Source: a virus
Virus record (IMG/VR): IMGVR_UViG_3300025087_000048
Span: 30,224 to 94,223 of that record
Length of the DNA: 64,000 nucleotides
Direction: 5' to 3' (one strand)
Shown here: piece by piece, positions 17,568 through 26,700 of the stretch
Layout: every line of letters begins with the position of its first letter
Position numbering within the stretch: position 1 is the first letter of the stretch
Notes under the pieces: model-generated
The model's database searches: none
The model's input: only the letters and a program-made list of their open reading frames with translations
What the model was told of the DNA's origin: nothing
Position numbers and translations under genes: made by a program

Positions 17568-18497
17568 CTATTCGTTAAACAACGACGGACCAAACTTCTT
17601 CGCAAGTGCATTCGCCGCCTGCTGTCTCAGTGTTCCAAATCCCGCCTTGTTCCCTAAAGAAATAGGAACCTTATAGACGGGGGCTCCACCAGCCTGCGCG
17701 GGAGCCGCCTCGAGCTTTTTATTTGCAACCTCCTGCTCAAAATCCTTCTTCCCCTGCTCGTACGCCGCCTTCTTTGCCGTCTCCAACTGTGACCCAAAAG
17801 ACGACGCCTGAAGCAGTTGCTCTCCAAGAGCGATCGGGTCCATCTGCCCACCAATCGCTTTCGCCGCTTGCTCCATAACAAGATCCACATTGAACGACGG
17901 ATCTTGGGCCTTCCGCTCCAACGCCTTCCTCAAGAGCGACAGATGATTCGTCAAGTACGTCTGGTACCACTGTTCCTTATTCGCCAACGTTGTGTTCATC
18001 GCCTGAGCAAACTGATTTAGCGTCTGATTCAAATTCTGAGCAAACTCCTGTCCCATCATCTGACGAAACTTCCCAAACTGTTCCGCCACCGGGAGCCCTT
18101 CATACTCTTCAAATGTATTCCGCGTCTGTTGGGTCGGCTGCTCCGTCGCCTGCCGAACCTGCTGCCGACCCTGTCCAGTAAGCTTCGCCCGCAACACCGC
18201 CTCAACATCATCACCCCAGAGGGGCTGTACCGTCTGCCACCACTCGTTCCACCGCTGTGCCTGTGTCTGAGCTTCGTCATACTTCTTTTGCAAATCCCCG
18301 TGCTGCTGCGTCCACTTCCCATGTTCAGACTGAAGGGACTCATACGCTTTCCCAAGATCGTCAACTGAACCGTACTCTTTCCCGCCAAACTTCAGCGGCT
18401 GACCTGACGGCGCACCTGCACCGTTCGACACCGATGTTCCCGTCGATGCCGCCGCTGTCCCTGTTCCACCAACTCCGGTAACCGATTCATCCGCCAT
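17568..18497 (-). CDS. Capsid scaffold protein
   Basis: 309 residues, rich in Gln, Ala, Glu and Lys, with long predicted coiled coil (YESLQSEHGKWTQQHGDLQK, NQTLNQFAQAMNTTLANKEQ). The N terminus is Thr/Gly-rich and disordered, and the C terminus is short and basic (RQQAANALAKKFGPSLFNE), a usual coat-binding tail. It sits directly upstream of the major capsid gene. Such proteins guide procapsid assembly and then leave. ATG at 18497 has AGGA six bases upstream; the GTG or ATG at 18551 was rejected. Confidence 0.8.
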   Translation of the reverse strand: MADESVTGVGGTGTAAASTGTSVSNGAGAPSGQPLKFGGKEYGSVDDLGKAYESLQSEHGKWTQQHGDLQKKYDEAQTQAQRWNEWWQTVQPLWGDDVEAVLRAKLTGQGRQQVRQATEQPTQQTRNTFEEYEGLPVAEQFGKFRQMMGQEFAQNLNQTLNQFAQAMNTTLANKEQWYQTYLTNHLSLLRKALERKAQDPSFNVDLVMEQAAKAIGGQMDPIALGEQLLQASSFGSQLETAKKAAYEQGKKDFEQEVANKKLEAAPAQAGGAPVYKVPISLGNKAGFGTLRQQAANALAKKFGPSLFNE

Positions 18498-18572
18498 GAT
18501 ATTCCTGTCTCCCTCAGAAGTTCCCGTTACGGTCCCCAGTTCCCTGGGCATAACGAGTTCTGGTTCGATATA

Positions 18573-18938
18573 TTACATTCCTGGCATCATTCCCGGGGGC
18601 ATCCCCGGAGGCATCCCGCCGCCAGCCGACGGGCCACCCATCATCGAACCACCACCGGCCCCTGGAGGCTGTGAGGCACCCGGTCCGCCGGGTGGTCCCT
18701 CGAGCAGCACACGCAGAGCCTCGCTCGCAATCATTCCAACGCGAGGGTCCGATTTTGATACTTCCCGAAGCAATTGCACAATCTGTGACATTTTCTCCTG
18801 AGTCGTATCTGGCGGTGGTGACTTCTGTCCAAGCATCATCGCCAGCATTGACATCGGCGACGCACTGTCTGGCGTCACCCCCTGAGAAGCCGTCAATCCT
18901 GGAACAGGAGGAGCAAATCCCACAGGAGTTTGCGGCAT
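18573..18938 (-). CDS. Small Pro/Gly/Met-rich protein in the head module
   Basis: 121 residues starting MPQTPVGFAPP. The middle has a helix (TQEKMSQIVQLLREVSKSDP) and the C terminus is a low-complexity Gly/Pro/Met tail of GGMPPGMPPGMMPGM type. The composition is shared with the 19536-19967 protein, so they may be related. It is coupled one base after the preceding gene. A role in head assembly is inferred from position. Confidence 0.65.
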   Translation of the reverse strand: MPQTPVGFAPPVPGLTASQGVTPDSASPMSMLAMMLGQKSPPPDTTQEKMSQIVQLLREVSKSDPRVGMIASEALRVLLEGPPGGPGASQPPGAGGGSMMGGPSAGGGMPPGMPPGMMPGM

Positions 18939-18939
18939 G

Positions 18940-19137
18940 TTACATTCCTCGTCCAGACTTGAGACCACGCTTACCAATCGAGAACGTCTTCGTTCCAAGA
19001 GACTTGTCCGCCTTATACAAAGACTTCGGACTCCCGACAAACCCACCACCAGCCCCACCTGGTGACGCAGATCCCTTGATCACAGACGACTTCCCGCCAC
19101 CCTTGCTGCCCATCACCGCCTTGACCCCCTCACCCAT
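18940..19137 (-). CDS. Small basic Gly/Lys/Ser-rich protein
   Basis: 65 residues, with 13 Lys and many Gly and Ser (SKGGGKSSVIKGSASPGG), preceded by GGGGGAATAT. Highly basic and probably disordered; it could bind DNA or the portal. I do not recognise a family. Confidence 0.6.
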   Translation of the reverse strand: MGEGVKAVMGSKGGGKSSVIKGSASPGGAGGGFVGSPKSLYKADKSLGTKTFSIGKRGLKSGRGM

Positions 19138-19154
19138 ATATTCCCCCTATTCAG

Positions 19155-19358
19155 CTAGACACGCCGTTGATAGACCCGTGCTGTCTTCCGATCTCGAGTC
19201 GGAGAGAATACACGAGCCGCGCGCTTCGGCCCCAATGACCGAGCATCTCCACAATCCCGATGACCTTCCATGTCCGTATAGTCACCAGACGAATCACGAA
19301 TCCCTTGTGCCTTCTCGGTCGATTCGCGCGCTGGCCCCATTGAAGACATCGCCTTCAT
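19155..19358 (-). CDS. Small charged protein of unknown function
   Basis: 67 residues, Arg- and Lys-rich, starting at an ATG preceded by AAGGA and overlapping the upstream stop by ATGA. No recognisable motif. It belongs to the run of short basic proteins between portal and scaffold. Confidence 0.55.
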   Translation of the reverse strand: MKAMSSMGPARESTEKAQGIRDSSGDYTDMEGHRDCGDARSLGPKRAARVFSPTRDRKTARVYQRRV

Positions 19359-19471
19359 GACATTTTCCTTGAACCAGTAGGCAACTTTGGCGTCATCTTC
19401 TTTTTATTCGCCGTAGCGTAAAAATTACTTTTGCCCTTCTTCGACCCGTACCGAGCCACCATTGATCGCAT
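19355..19471 (-). CDS. Very small basic protein (38 residues)
   Basis: A complete 38-codon ORF, MRSMVARYGSKKGKSNFYAT followed by a Lys-rich end, with a clear AGGAG eight bases before ATG at 19471 and an ATGA overlap with the next gene. The YGSKKGKSNFYATANKKK pattern occurs in small basic proteins of phage head modules. The ribosome site and coupling make it a likely gene despite its size. Confidence 0.65.
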   Translation of the reverse strand: MRSMVARYGSKKGKSNFYATANKKKMTPKLPTGSRKMS

Positions 19472-19535
19472 GACTTTATCTCCTCGCCCCTTGAAGTACG
19501 CATTAACTGGAATTGTTTTTCTCCATTAGACACAG

Positions 19536-19967
19536 TTACATCGCCCCTGGAACACTCGGCGGACGCAACTGCCGCACCATCTGATCCGGACTTGGCATCC
19601 CCGTCTGCCCTGGCATCCCCACAGGAACACCCTGTTGAGACAATTCATCATTGGAACGATGCGGTTTTGACACAAACTTGCCACTCTTTTCAAGAGCTTC
19701 CCTCAATCCCATCCCAGCAAAAAGAAGAACCGCAGCCGGATTCAACTGCTTCGTCTGCGGGTCCATCAGCAGAAGAGACACACGCTGAAATAAATCTAAA
19801 TCAGATCCACCGTCTGGACCACCTTGCATCAGTCCAGGAACTTGACTACCTGGAGGACCACCAGCTCCGGGCGCTCCACCCATCGGAGGACCTTGCATCA
19901 CTGGGGGCGTCGCCCCCCTATTCAAAAATCCAGGAACACTTGAAAATGGCGACGGAGCAAGCGGCAT
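19536..19967 (-). CDS. Pro/Gly-rich head-module protein
   Basis: 143 residues starting MPLAPSPFSSVPGF, with GGAGGATAAT upstream of ATG 19967. The central part has a helix (LDLFQRVSLLLMDPQTKQLN) flanked by Gly/Pro/Gln low-complexity segments. Adjacent to the portal gene, it may be a portal accessory or internal head protein. Function is inferred only from position. Confidence 0.6.
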   Translation of the reverse strand: MPLAPSPFSSVPGFLNRGATPPVMQGPPMGGAPGAGGPPGSQVPGLMQGGPDGGSDLDLFQRVSLLLMDPQTKQLNPAAVLLFAGMGLREALEKSGKFVSKPHRSNDELSQQGVPVGMPGQTGMPSPDQMVRQLRPPSVPGAM

Positions 19968-20042
19968 ATTATCCTCCAACTAATCAATCACACACTTACA
20001 ACTCGTGGTCAATAGTTGCACCATAAGACCACCTATTTATTT

Positions 20043-21716
20043 TTAACGCCGCCCACTTTTTCCTTTCGGCGGAGGCGGTTGAGGCAACTTTGCTAGTTCT
20101 TCCAACCCCTCCTGAATCAGCTCATCCGGGTCTCCAAGATCTGCTTCGCCAAGAATTCGACGCACGCTTGGAGCCACCCCAGTCGCTGCTCGCAACTGAA
20201 GAGCTGCCATCACACGCTGAATGCGTGTACTCGCAAGAGAACTTCCAGGCGTCACCAAAAACTTAAAATCACGATACATCCGAGACCGCTCCTCCGCTGG
20301 ACGCGCATTCCCCTCGTCATCCTGAAGCAACTTTTGCCGTTCAAACGTATACGAAACCCACTCGTGACTTGGGCCTTGCTGAAAGAGAATACGATCTGAT
20401 GTATAATATTGAAAAATACGAGAAATAATCTTCTGCCCGACACGCCCCAACAACGATTCAAACCGACGAGCAACAGAACGAATCAGCACCTGACGAGAAC
20501 TCTGCAATCCCTCTAACCCGGCTCCAGGTCCTGATTCTCCACGAGACCCAGACGGGTCCATATTCCCGGTCAACAAATCGCACAACTGCATGAGAGATTG
20601 AATCGCCGTTGGAGTCCCAGGATCAGCAGGAATCGGAGCTTGATATTCAAACTGACGATTAGGCTTTTTCCGTACAATCAGTCCAGCATCATTGTCAAGT
20701 TTATCCCACTGATCTGGATCGAGTGCATCTGCATCGGCGATCACACGGAAGTTACTTCCAAGCAACAGATTTTTAATCCACGAATCTCCCATCCGATTGA
20801 TTGCTTCTTGAAGCCTCTTCAGATCTTGAACCTCACCAATTCCCCATGGATGATCAAAATCAACATCCCACTCAAACATATCAATAGGCCATTCGCCATC
20901 CCAGTTTTTATTTGCTTCATCCACAAGAATCAAATTACCAGCTCGTGTGACATGTCGCCCACCAGGAAACAGAAGATCACCCTCCGTGTTTATTTGTGGA
21001 TCATTAATCCAGTAATCCCGCAATTCTGCCCGTGGAATCGGCCCTGATTTTCTCGACGCTCCAGGGTGATACGGACGAGGCAACATTGCAAGTGCCGCCG
21101 AGATCAACGACGTTTTATTCTTCTCAACATAGGAACTCAATCGCTCGTCCGGTTGTACCAACGCACCACGCCCCGGAAATCGTTTTCTGATTTCAGCCAA
21201 CGATGTCGGTGTATCAATTCGAAGATATTGTGCATGTCGTAAATCCGCCCCAGAGGATACACCCGGGTCAATTTGAACACGACGAGGGTCAATAAACGAA
21301 AGAACAATATCATCCTGAATCGGATCGTACATTGTCGAAATAAACCCAGGACCGATCGTCATCGCAAATAAACACATTCGATAGAACACATCGTCCGTTT
21401 CATTCCGATCAAAAATAGCACGTGTTGCGTTGTACAGCACCGATGCCGCTTTTGTCAATTCTAGCTTCTGTGCGCTGATACGAATTTGCGGCTTCATCTC
21501 AGTCACCGCACTGATTTTTCGTTTCACTTGATTCTTGATAATATTAACCAAGAAGTATGGAGCCCGTTTAATCTTCCACTGATCCCCCTGCACCTGCCGA
21601 ATATTCTCCTCCCATGGGCGAGCGATCTCCCGCTTCGCAGACTCGGATTCGCTATCCAACGCATCCAGAAACCGAATCAGCGTCAGCTCTTCGCCCTTCG
21701 GAGGAAGACTTGCCAT
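20043..21716 (-). CDS. Portal protein
   Basis: 557 residues. Typical portal features: an early helix (SAKREIARPWEENIRQVQGD), NIIKNQVKRKISAVTEMKPQ, and a core with IGPGFISTMYDPIQDD and FIDPRRVQIDPG. It also has PWGIGEVQDLKRLQEAINRM, a clip or stem region, and a C-terminal helical crown ending in basic residues. P22-like and T7-like portals share the motif in which Pro and Trp precede DLK-LQEAINR. It forms the dodecameric DNA channel. ATG at 21716 shares the A of the upstream TAA and has AAAGGGG before it. It lies between the terminase and scaffold genes. Confidence 0.85.
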   Translation of the reverse strand: MASLPPKGEELTLIRFLDALDSESESAKREIARPWEENIRQVQGDQWKIKRAPYFLVNIIKNQVKRKISAVTEMKPQIRISAQKLELTKAASVLYNATRAIFDRNETDDVFYRMCLFAMTIGPGFISTMYDPIQDDIVLSFIDPRRVQIDPGVSSGADLRHAQYLRIDTPTSLAEIRKRFPGRGALVQPDERLSSYVEKNKTSLISAALAMLPRPYHPGASRKSGPIPRAELRDYWINDPQINTEGDLLFPGGRHVTRAGNLILVDEANKNWDGEWPIDMFEWDVDFDHPWGIGEVQDLKRLQEAINRMGDSWIKNLLLGSNFRVIADADALDPDQWDKLDNDAGLIVRKKPNRQFEYQAPIPADPGTPTAIQSLMQLCDLLTGNMDPSGSRGESGPGAGLEGLQSSRQVLIRSVARRFESLLGRVGQKIISRIFQYYTSDRILFQQGPSHEWVSYTFERQKLLQDDEGNARPAEERSRMYRDFKFLVTPGSSLASTRIQRVMAALQLRAATGVAPSVRRILGEADLGDPDELIQEGLEELAKLPQPPPPKGKSGRR

Positions 21717-22207
21717 TAGACCCCTTTCGCAGCACCAAGCCCAGTCGGGCAATCAGACGTATGTCCAAACGCCGCCAGCTTGTTAAAGTGGCACGGAGCA
21801 CAACAATACTTTGCCTGTGCGAATCGTGATCTAAACATCCCGCCACATGTCCCGCACGGACGTTCCTCATTCGGTTTCTTCCCCGCTTCCCATGCCGCCA
21901 GCAAAAACGGAGAAAAGAGCTCCGACCGATCGGACACAATCATGACATATCCAAGAAACATTTGCCATAATGGCACTTGCATAGCCTCTTTCGCTTCACG
22001 AATCAGCATCTGCGTGTCTTCTGGAAGATACGGAATAAGAATTTCAGCCGCCTTCTCAGGGTCATCCTCCATCACAAAAACAGAACCAGGCTCGTTAGGC
22101 AGAAAATCCATTTCCACATTCGGAGGAACATTCAATTCCAACGTAGGTGGTCCCTGTTCCACAGTTGCACCAGATCCAAATCGACGACCAATCTTCGGCA
22201 CTGCCAT
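21716..22207 (-). CDS. Zinc-finger protein next to the terminase
   Basis: 163 residues, starting MAVPKIGRRFGSG with AAAGGGG upstream of the ATG at 22207. The N-terminal half has many acidic and hydrophobic residues; the C-terminal 50 residues hold CGTCGGMFRSRFAQAKYCC followed by APC, a Cys4-type zinc finger. Many tailed phages encode small zinc-finger proteins here. It overlaps the portal start. A role in packaging is possible but not shown. Confidence 0.65.
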   Translation of the reverse strand: MAVPKIGRRFGSGATVEQGPPTLELNVPPNVEMDFLPNEPGSVFVMEDDPEKAAEILIPYLPEDTQMLIREAKEAMQVPLWQMFLGYVMIVSDRSELFSPFLLAAWEAGKKPNEERPCGTCGGMFRSRFAQAKYCCAPCHFNKLAAFGHTSDCPTGLGAAKGV

Positions 22208-22218
22208 ACATTCCCCTT

Positions 22219-25092
22219 TCATTCCCAAGGTTCATCTTCTCGCCCACCAACCATCCTACGGAATGTTCTATCACATTCCCAAGGTTCAGGCTCCCGCTTC
22301 TCTGCCCCACCAGATACGGTATCGCGTGACACTAACTTCTGAAGCCCATAATATTTCTCAAAACATTCATCATCTGATGTCAAAAGAGCAATCATCCACG
22401 CAATCGCTCGATCATCATGATGTCCAGCAACAGCCCCCCATTCGTTCGGACCCTTCTGCACGAACATTTCCAATTCACGCAGGAGTGATTCACTGGCGAT
22501 GTGGACCCGGCCATTCACCATCTCATGAGATGCAAACCCAACGAGCCACGGCTTCGATTTAGAATTCGTCTCCCAGCCCGTTTTTCGAGAATAGCGAGGC
22601 ACCACCTCATCCCTATACCTCCAGACGTAATTATTTGAATAGCCCATCTTACTTAGTTGTTGATTTGTCCCACCGCCAATCCCATTTGTTTCAACTGCAA
22701 TCTGTGCAGTGTTATAATATTTCCCTAACCAGTACAACACGTTTGCGAGTTCAAACGGATCAACAGCCCGTGATGTCCACTCAGCCACCTGCTTATTCGA
22801 TCCCCGCTGCAACACGCACGCGACCGACGAATCCAAATCCTCTTCCATCGAATCATCTCGACCTTGGCCCATCGCCACATCTATGCCAATGTCATATGCC
22901 TTCCCCTGTTCTGGCTCATCCCAGATCCACAGTTTACCTTGTGGCGCATCAAGAATCCGTGGACCCGAATGCACCTCAGCCATTCGCATCGGGGGACGCA
23001 CTCCATGCCGAAGCTCCCGCAACGATTTCGCAGGAAATACCTGTGCCCCAGGGGTCACCCACGCATCTTCAACCGTATTATGCGTAAGAATTCCATTGGT
23101 ATCATGAAGATGGTCAGGAGCAACACGAAAATCGTACACATCCACACACCCGGCCGATGTAACAGACTTTACTCGATCGCTTAACACATGACGTAAACGA
23201 ACCTTTCCAGAAGGATATGCACGACGCCCATTTTGTTTACGTGCCGAAACAAATCCGATCTTCTCGTGAAATAAAGTTGCTTCAGACGCCGATAAATAAA
23301 GCATCGTTTTATACCCAAGAGACCCATCAATATACGGACGGCTCTGTCTTTCTCGTCGCAACCGCCCCTTAATTCCAAACGCAAGCAATAATAATTGAAT
23401 ATCACGACAGAACTGCTCCCCCTTTGAACAAAAAACAACTTTCGCCTGACGATTTCCAGCGTAACCGTCACTTTCAAACAAAGCGGATAAAAATCTGCGA
23501 ACACAGGGCTGCGGACTCCGAAAGATAGCCTCCGGAACACGAACCACTCGATGCCACAAACCCTTCCCAGAATACTGTTCGGCGATTTCAAATTGAGATA
23601 ACAGGTGTATCCAATCGCGTGTAAACGATCGTACGCCAATAGCCCCCTGCAACCGATGTCGTCGTGTAATTGATGGTCGAGTACCCCGCGACGTTAAATA
23701 ACCAGATGCAACAATACCAACCACACGTTCTATATCTTCAACCACATCCATATCTCGACTATCAGAAGCAATCTCGACACAGTGCCCATCAAAACTTCCA
23801 TCTCCCAGATAATACCCAAGAAATGCAGATAATTCTTCTGTTACCAACACGCTACTCTGTACACCAGGAGAAGAAATCCAACGATGAACAAACATAGATT
23901 CAGACAAGCGAGGGGGTTCTAACGTAAGAACCATATCTTCCAACAGATCTTTTGCTTCAATAAACGCATCACCAACAACAAATGGATGATTGGGAGTACA
24001 TTGAACACGATACCCATCTTTAGTTTCCACAAGAACAGTCTCATGTACCCCTTGTGGCAACCACTCCTTTACTACACGAGACCCAGAAAGTTCTGAAACT
24101 CCTTGTGCTTGATCAATCCGAATCAAGCCAAGATTCGTTCCGACTCGAGTATCTCCGGACACACACAAAGGAAAACTTTGCCGAAACAGATCCCAATCGT
24201 TCCCCATTTCACCGAGCTTTTCCCGCATCCATTTGATATGTCCAGGATTCAACCCGAATTCCGCTACGATATGGCGCTCATTCGCTGAAAACTCGATGGA
24301 CTCACCCACGTTCAATGGCATACAATATTCAGGCTGAAGGAACCATGGGACAAAGGTAAATTCAAACGCGGTATCTCCACGCATGGATGCTTCACAAAAA
24401 TCTCGATACCACGTCCCTGCCATTTCAGCAGAAGACTCCATGATAATAATCGTCCCAGGAACCCGATGGACTGCCGGGATGACCCCGTCAAGCACAAACG
24501 CCGGATCAGGGAACCGGGCACATTCTGACAAATGAGCAACCTGCCAATTCGCACCTATAGCTATGTTTTTCTTGTGGGCAGACTCCACCACAATTCTCGA
24601 TCGTAACCCTGGATCATGTTTACGCGTTGCCTGGGAGGGATTGGCAAACACCAGTTCCCGTTTGGTAATATACCGACCCACTGGGCGAATATCATCATCC
24701 AGATGGTCATAAAATGTCCGTGAAATCTCGAAGAGCGTCCGTGCCCGTTCAGCTTGATCAGCCAGCACCAACGCGTTCACATGAGGCCAAAGCATTGTCC
24801 GCCATGCAACCAACGATTCGGCCAACGTGCTGGCCCCAACCTGGCGAGCTTTCAACCAAACACATCGCGCAAACCCTCGAGCTTCAAATTGGCGCTCAAT
24901 AGATTCAAGAAGTGGGATTTGGCACGGCCAGAAGTTAAACGGGTTATCCCCAATTCTTAACTGCTCCGATGCGAACGCCCGGAAATCCCGACGGTACCGG
25001 ACAATCTTCTGTGCCGATTGCTGTGCTTCGCCAAGCACGACCCCCGTATCAACCGTCCGAGTCAAGGTAACCGGTATCTCCGCTTCCGACAT
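22219..25092 (-). CDS. terL: Terminase large subunit interrupted by an intein
   Basis: 957 residues, about 594 after splicing. The ATPase half has VWLKARQVGAST (Walker A, residues about 81-88) and GTIIIMESSAEMAGTW (Walker B, IIIMES). The nuclease half has YDIGIDVAMG, AVETNGIGGG and GHHDDRAIA, the three acidic motifs of RNaseH-like TerL nucleases. The intein lies between FPL and TVEDAW, just after the ATPase domain. It pumps and cuts DNA at the portal. Start: ATG at 25092 (MSEAEIPVTL), overlapping the zinc-finger gene by 31 bases; a TTG at 25104 is possible. Confidence 0.92.
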   Translation of the reverse strand: MSEAEIPVTLTRTVDTGVVLGEAQQSAQKIVRYRRDFRAFASEQLRIGDNPFNFWPCQIPLLESIERQFEARGFARCVWLKARQVGASTLAESLVAWRTMLWPHVNALVLADQAERARTLFEISRTFYDHLDDDIRPVGRYITKRELVFANPSQATRKHDPGLRSRIVVESAHKKNIAIGANWQVAHLSECARFPDPAFVLDGVIPAVHRVPGTIIIMESSAEMAGTWYRDFCEASMRGDTAFEFTFVPWFLQPEYCMPLNVGESIEFSANERHIVAEFGLNPGHIKWMREKLGEMGNDWDLFRQSFPLCVSGDTRVGTNLGLIRIDQAQGVSELSGSRVVKEWLPQGVHETVLVETKDGYRVQCTPNHPFVVGDAFIEAKDLLEDMVLTLEPPRLSESMFVHRWISSPGVQSSVLVTEELSAFLGYYLGDGSFDGHCVEIASDSRDMDVVEDIERVVGIVASGYLTSRGTRPSITRRHRLQGAIGVRSFTRDWIHLLSQFEIAEQYSGKGLWHRVVRVPEAIFRSPQPCVRRFLSALFESDGYAGNRQAKVVFCSKGEQFCRDIQLLLLAFGIKGRLRRERQSRPYIDGSLGYKTMLYLSASEATLFHEKIGFVSARKQNGRRAYPSGKVRLRHVLSDRVKSVTSAGCVDVYDFRVAPDHLHDTNGILTHNTVEDAWVTPGAQVFPAKSLRELRHGVRPPMRMAEVHSGPRILDAPQGKLWIWDEPEQGKAYDIGIDVAMGQGRDDSMEEDLDSSVACVLQRGSNKQVAEWTSRAVDPFELANVLYWLGKYYNTAQIAVETNGIGGGTNQQLSKMGYSNNYVWRYRDEVVPRYSRKTGWETNSKSKPWLVGFASHEMVNGRVHIASESLLRELEMFVQKGPNEWGAVAGHHDDRAIAWMIALLTSDDECFEKYYGLQKLVSRDTVSGGAEKREPEPWECDRTFRRMVGGREDEPWE
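23077..24165 (-). other. Intein with LAGLIDADG endonuclease inside TerL
   Basis: 363 residues. It begins CVSGDTRVGTNLG (Cys1), has VQCTPNHPFVV (block B) and LAGLIDADG helices LSAFLGYYLGDGSFDG and VRRFLSALFESDGYAG. It ends VYDFRVAPDHLHDTNGILTHN before Thr+1. All splicing residues are present. Inteins at this place in terminases are known from several phages. Confidence 0.92.
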
Positions 25093-25274
25093 TGCCCAGA
25101 ACAAAACCTTGTATATTGCCCTGTCGCATTCGCTGCAATATCATGTCCGCATACCTCACACACACGCCCGGACCCAGCGAATTTATACCCGCGCGGCACG
25201 TCCCTCCCAGGCACACGTTCAACCCGTTCACGTCCCGTCAAACCCAACTGCTGTCGTCTCCGCGCTTCACCCAT
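25062..25274 (-). CDS. Small zinc-finger protein
   Basis: 70 residues, starting MGEARRRQQLGLTGRERV, a start common in small phage proteins. The C-terminal half has VCEVCGHDI and FCSGQCRKRR, a CxxC-CxxxC zinc-binding pair. It is basic and probably binds nucleic acid. It overlaps the terminase start by 31 bases and has GAGGTCGAAC before the ATG. Confidence 0.65.
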   Translation of the reverse strand: MGEARRRQQLGLTGRERVERVPGRDVPRGYKFAGSGRVCEVCGHDIAANATGQYTRFCSGQCRKRRYRLP

Positions 25275-25488
25275 GTTCGACCTCTTCCTCGTCTTCTAAC
25301 CAACGCGGAGGCAAAACAACATGTGTCCCGCCTTCCTGCAACCGCGCTTCGGCCGTTGGTCCGAGCTGACGAAACACGGTTTCGAGACGATTCACACGAC
25401 GCTGCAATTTCACAAAGTTCACTACAGCAAATACAATAAGGTATACATACGATATTATAAAGAGAACCAGTAAAACGTTATTTCCCAT
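25267..25488 (-). CDS. Single-pass membrane protein with coiled coil
   Basis: 73 residues. Positions about 5-25 form a transmembrane helix (VLLVLFIISYVYLIVFAVV), followed by a basic coiled-coil stretch (NFVKLQRRVNRLETVFRQLG) and an acidic tail. Such an arrangement is seen in i-spanins and other phage membrane proteins; spanin or holin function is only a guess. ATG at 25488 has AAAGGA upstream. Confidence 0.6.
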   Translation of the reverse strand: MGNNVLLVLFIISYVYLIVFAVVNFVKLQRRVNRLETVFRQLGPTAEARLQEGGTHVVLPPRWLEDEEEVEHG

Positions 25489-25687
25489 GTTCAAAGATCC
25501 TTTCCCATCCCGATCTAAATAGTTTTGAAGTAAAACGGATCTGCGAATAACTCTTCCACGTCCGTGACCCTACCTGAGCCTCCCGAGGTCGTACCTGTCC
25601 GTACTCTCGGACTTCACGAGCCACATCGTCCTTGTATTCCAAAGCCCGCCGTTCTAGCACACGATCTAAATGGGCAGACTTTGCCAT
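25478..25687 (-). CDS. Small charged phage protein
   Basis: 69 residues with alternating acidic and basic residues (ALEYKDDVAREVREYGQVRP), coupled to the previous gene by a TGATG overlap and preceded by GGAGCAGGG. No known motif recognised. Confidence 0.55.
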   Translation of the reverse strand: MAKSAHLDRVLERRALEYKDDVAREVREYGQVRPREAQVGSRTWKSYSQIRFTSKLFRSGWERIFEHGK

Positions 25688-25923
25688 CAGCCCTGCTCCT
25701 CGATCCCCGCCACCAATTTCAACACATCGGCCGTCGTCGGACGCCCCCCGCCACGCTTCCGTATCATGGTCTTTCCTTCTCCGAGGATATACTTGGCCAA
25801 CAATTCAGATACCTTGATTTGATCCTGGGGCTCCGACTTGTCTGACCCCATCATCGTCACCCAAAACTCAGTCAGCATCACACGAAGATCCTCTTTCGTG
25901 ACCTCCTGCTCCTCTGTCGTCAA
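25687..25923 (-). CDS. Possible small terminase subunit-like protein
   Basis: 78 residues from a TTG start overlapping the previous stop (TTGA); ATG at 25878 would give a shorter product. The helical segment IKVSELLAKYILGEGKTMIR resembles the assembly helix of small terminase subunits, and the C terminus has a basic Gly-rich turn and a helix. It lies two genes upstream of TerL, the usual place for TerS. The resemblance is weak. Confidence 0.4.
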   Translation of the reverse strand: MTTEEQEVTKEDLRVMLTEFWVTMMGSDKSEPQDQIKVSELLAKYILGEGKTMIRKRGGGRPTTADVLKLVAGIEEQG

Positions 25924-26372
25924 ACCGGGATCACCTCCACCCCCTGCTTCTGTTCCTTCTCACGTGTATCATCAAACTGTGCCTGACGCACTGCGGCGAT
26001 TACTTCAGAAAGAAGCACTTCCCAAATATCCTGATGCAAAAGAATCCCCTCCCCGGACGGCTTTCCAAACTTGTACTTCCTCAAATCGAAATAACACCCG
26101 CGAGACCATTGAATCTTTGAAAATCTATATTCTGTCTCCCGATGCTGAAAATATAAATTCGGATGCTTAATCCGACAAATGATCTCTTTACATCGCTCAA
26201 AGAATTCATAATCCATACGGCCTTTTGGCCACGTACCGCCAGCTGTTCGTTTCTTTGGGTACCGTTTGCCAGGGCTAAACTCAATCGGGGACATCGGCCG
26301 TAGCACACGAACCTTCGAATCCAATGCAAACGACCGACGAACCTCCGTCGGTCGCTTAATTTCAAACCCCAT
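25920..26372 (-). CDS. PC4-like single-stranded-DNA-binding protein
   Basis: 150 residues. The C-terminal region (IQWSRGCYFDLRKYKFGKPS then GEGILLHQDIWEVLLSEV) matches the PC4/YdbC beta-sheet and helix pattern: YFDLRKY, a GKP turn, GI-L, and a W-L helix. The N-terminal 90 residues are basic with a Cys pair (CKEIICR). PC4-like proteins bind single-stranded DNA and can act in replication, repair or transcription. It is coupled to the lipoprotein gene by TAATG. Confidence in the domain is moderate. Confidence 0.6.
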   Translation of the reverse strand: MGFEIKRPTEVRRSFALDSKVRVLRPMSPIEFSPGKRYPKKRTAGGTWPKGRMDYEFFERCKEIICRIKHPNLYFQHRETEYRFSKIQWSRGCYFDLRKYKFGKPSGEGILLHQDIWEVLLSEVIAAVRQAQFDDTREKEQKQGVEVIPV

Positions 26373-26668
26373 TACTTCGACTCCACCTCAGTCCTGCACT
26401 CTTTCGGAGACCCACCCAATGCCAGACATGCTGCTTTTAACTCACGCTCGAGTCCAAGACCCCACTGCACCATCGTTTTTAGATCAGGCTCCCAGAGGTT
26501 CACACAGCGCCCACGTTGCCCGTTGACCACTTGGCAATCTATGACGTCAGGCTGGACGGTCAACGTCGGTCGTGGGGGAATCTGGGGCCTGTAGGGTGCC
26601 ATTGAGACGCTAGGTGCAGCACAGGCTGTCAACAGCATTATGCTAAAACACAGAACCACAAGTTTCAT
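26372..26668 (-). CDS. Lipoprotein, spanin-like
   Basis: 98 residues with a signal peptide (MKLVVLCFSIMLLTAC) and a lipobox LTAC, so Cys16 is probably lipidated. The mature part is Pro-rich then helical with three Cys (VIDCQVVNGQRGRCVNLWEP, LALGGSPKECRT). A short lipoprotein in a late phage operon resembles an o-spanin, but no i-spanin partner is certain here. It has a strong GGAGGGGG ribosome site. The presence of a lipobox suggests a diderm host. Confidence 0.65.
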   Translation of the reverse strand: MKLVVLCFSIMLLTACAAPSVSMAPYRPQIPPRPTLTVQPDVIDCQVVNGQRGRCVNLWEPDLKTMVQWGLGLERELKAACLALGGSPKECRTEVESK

Positions 26669-26700
26669 ACATCCCCCTCCACAATACCAACAACAGCATA

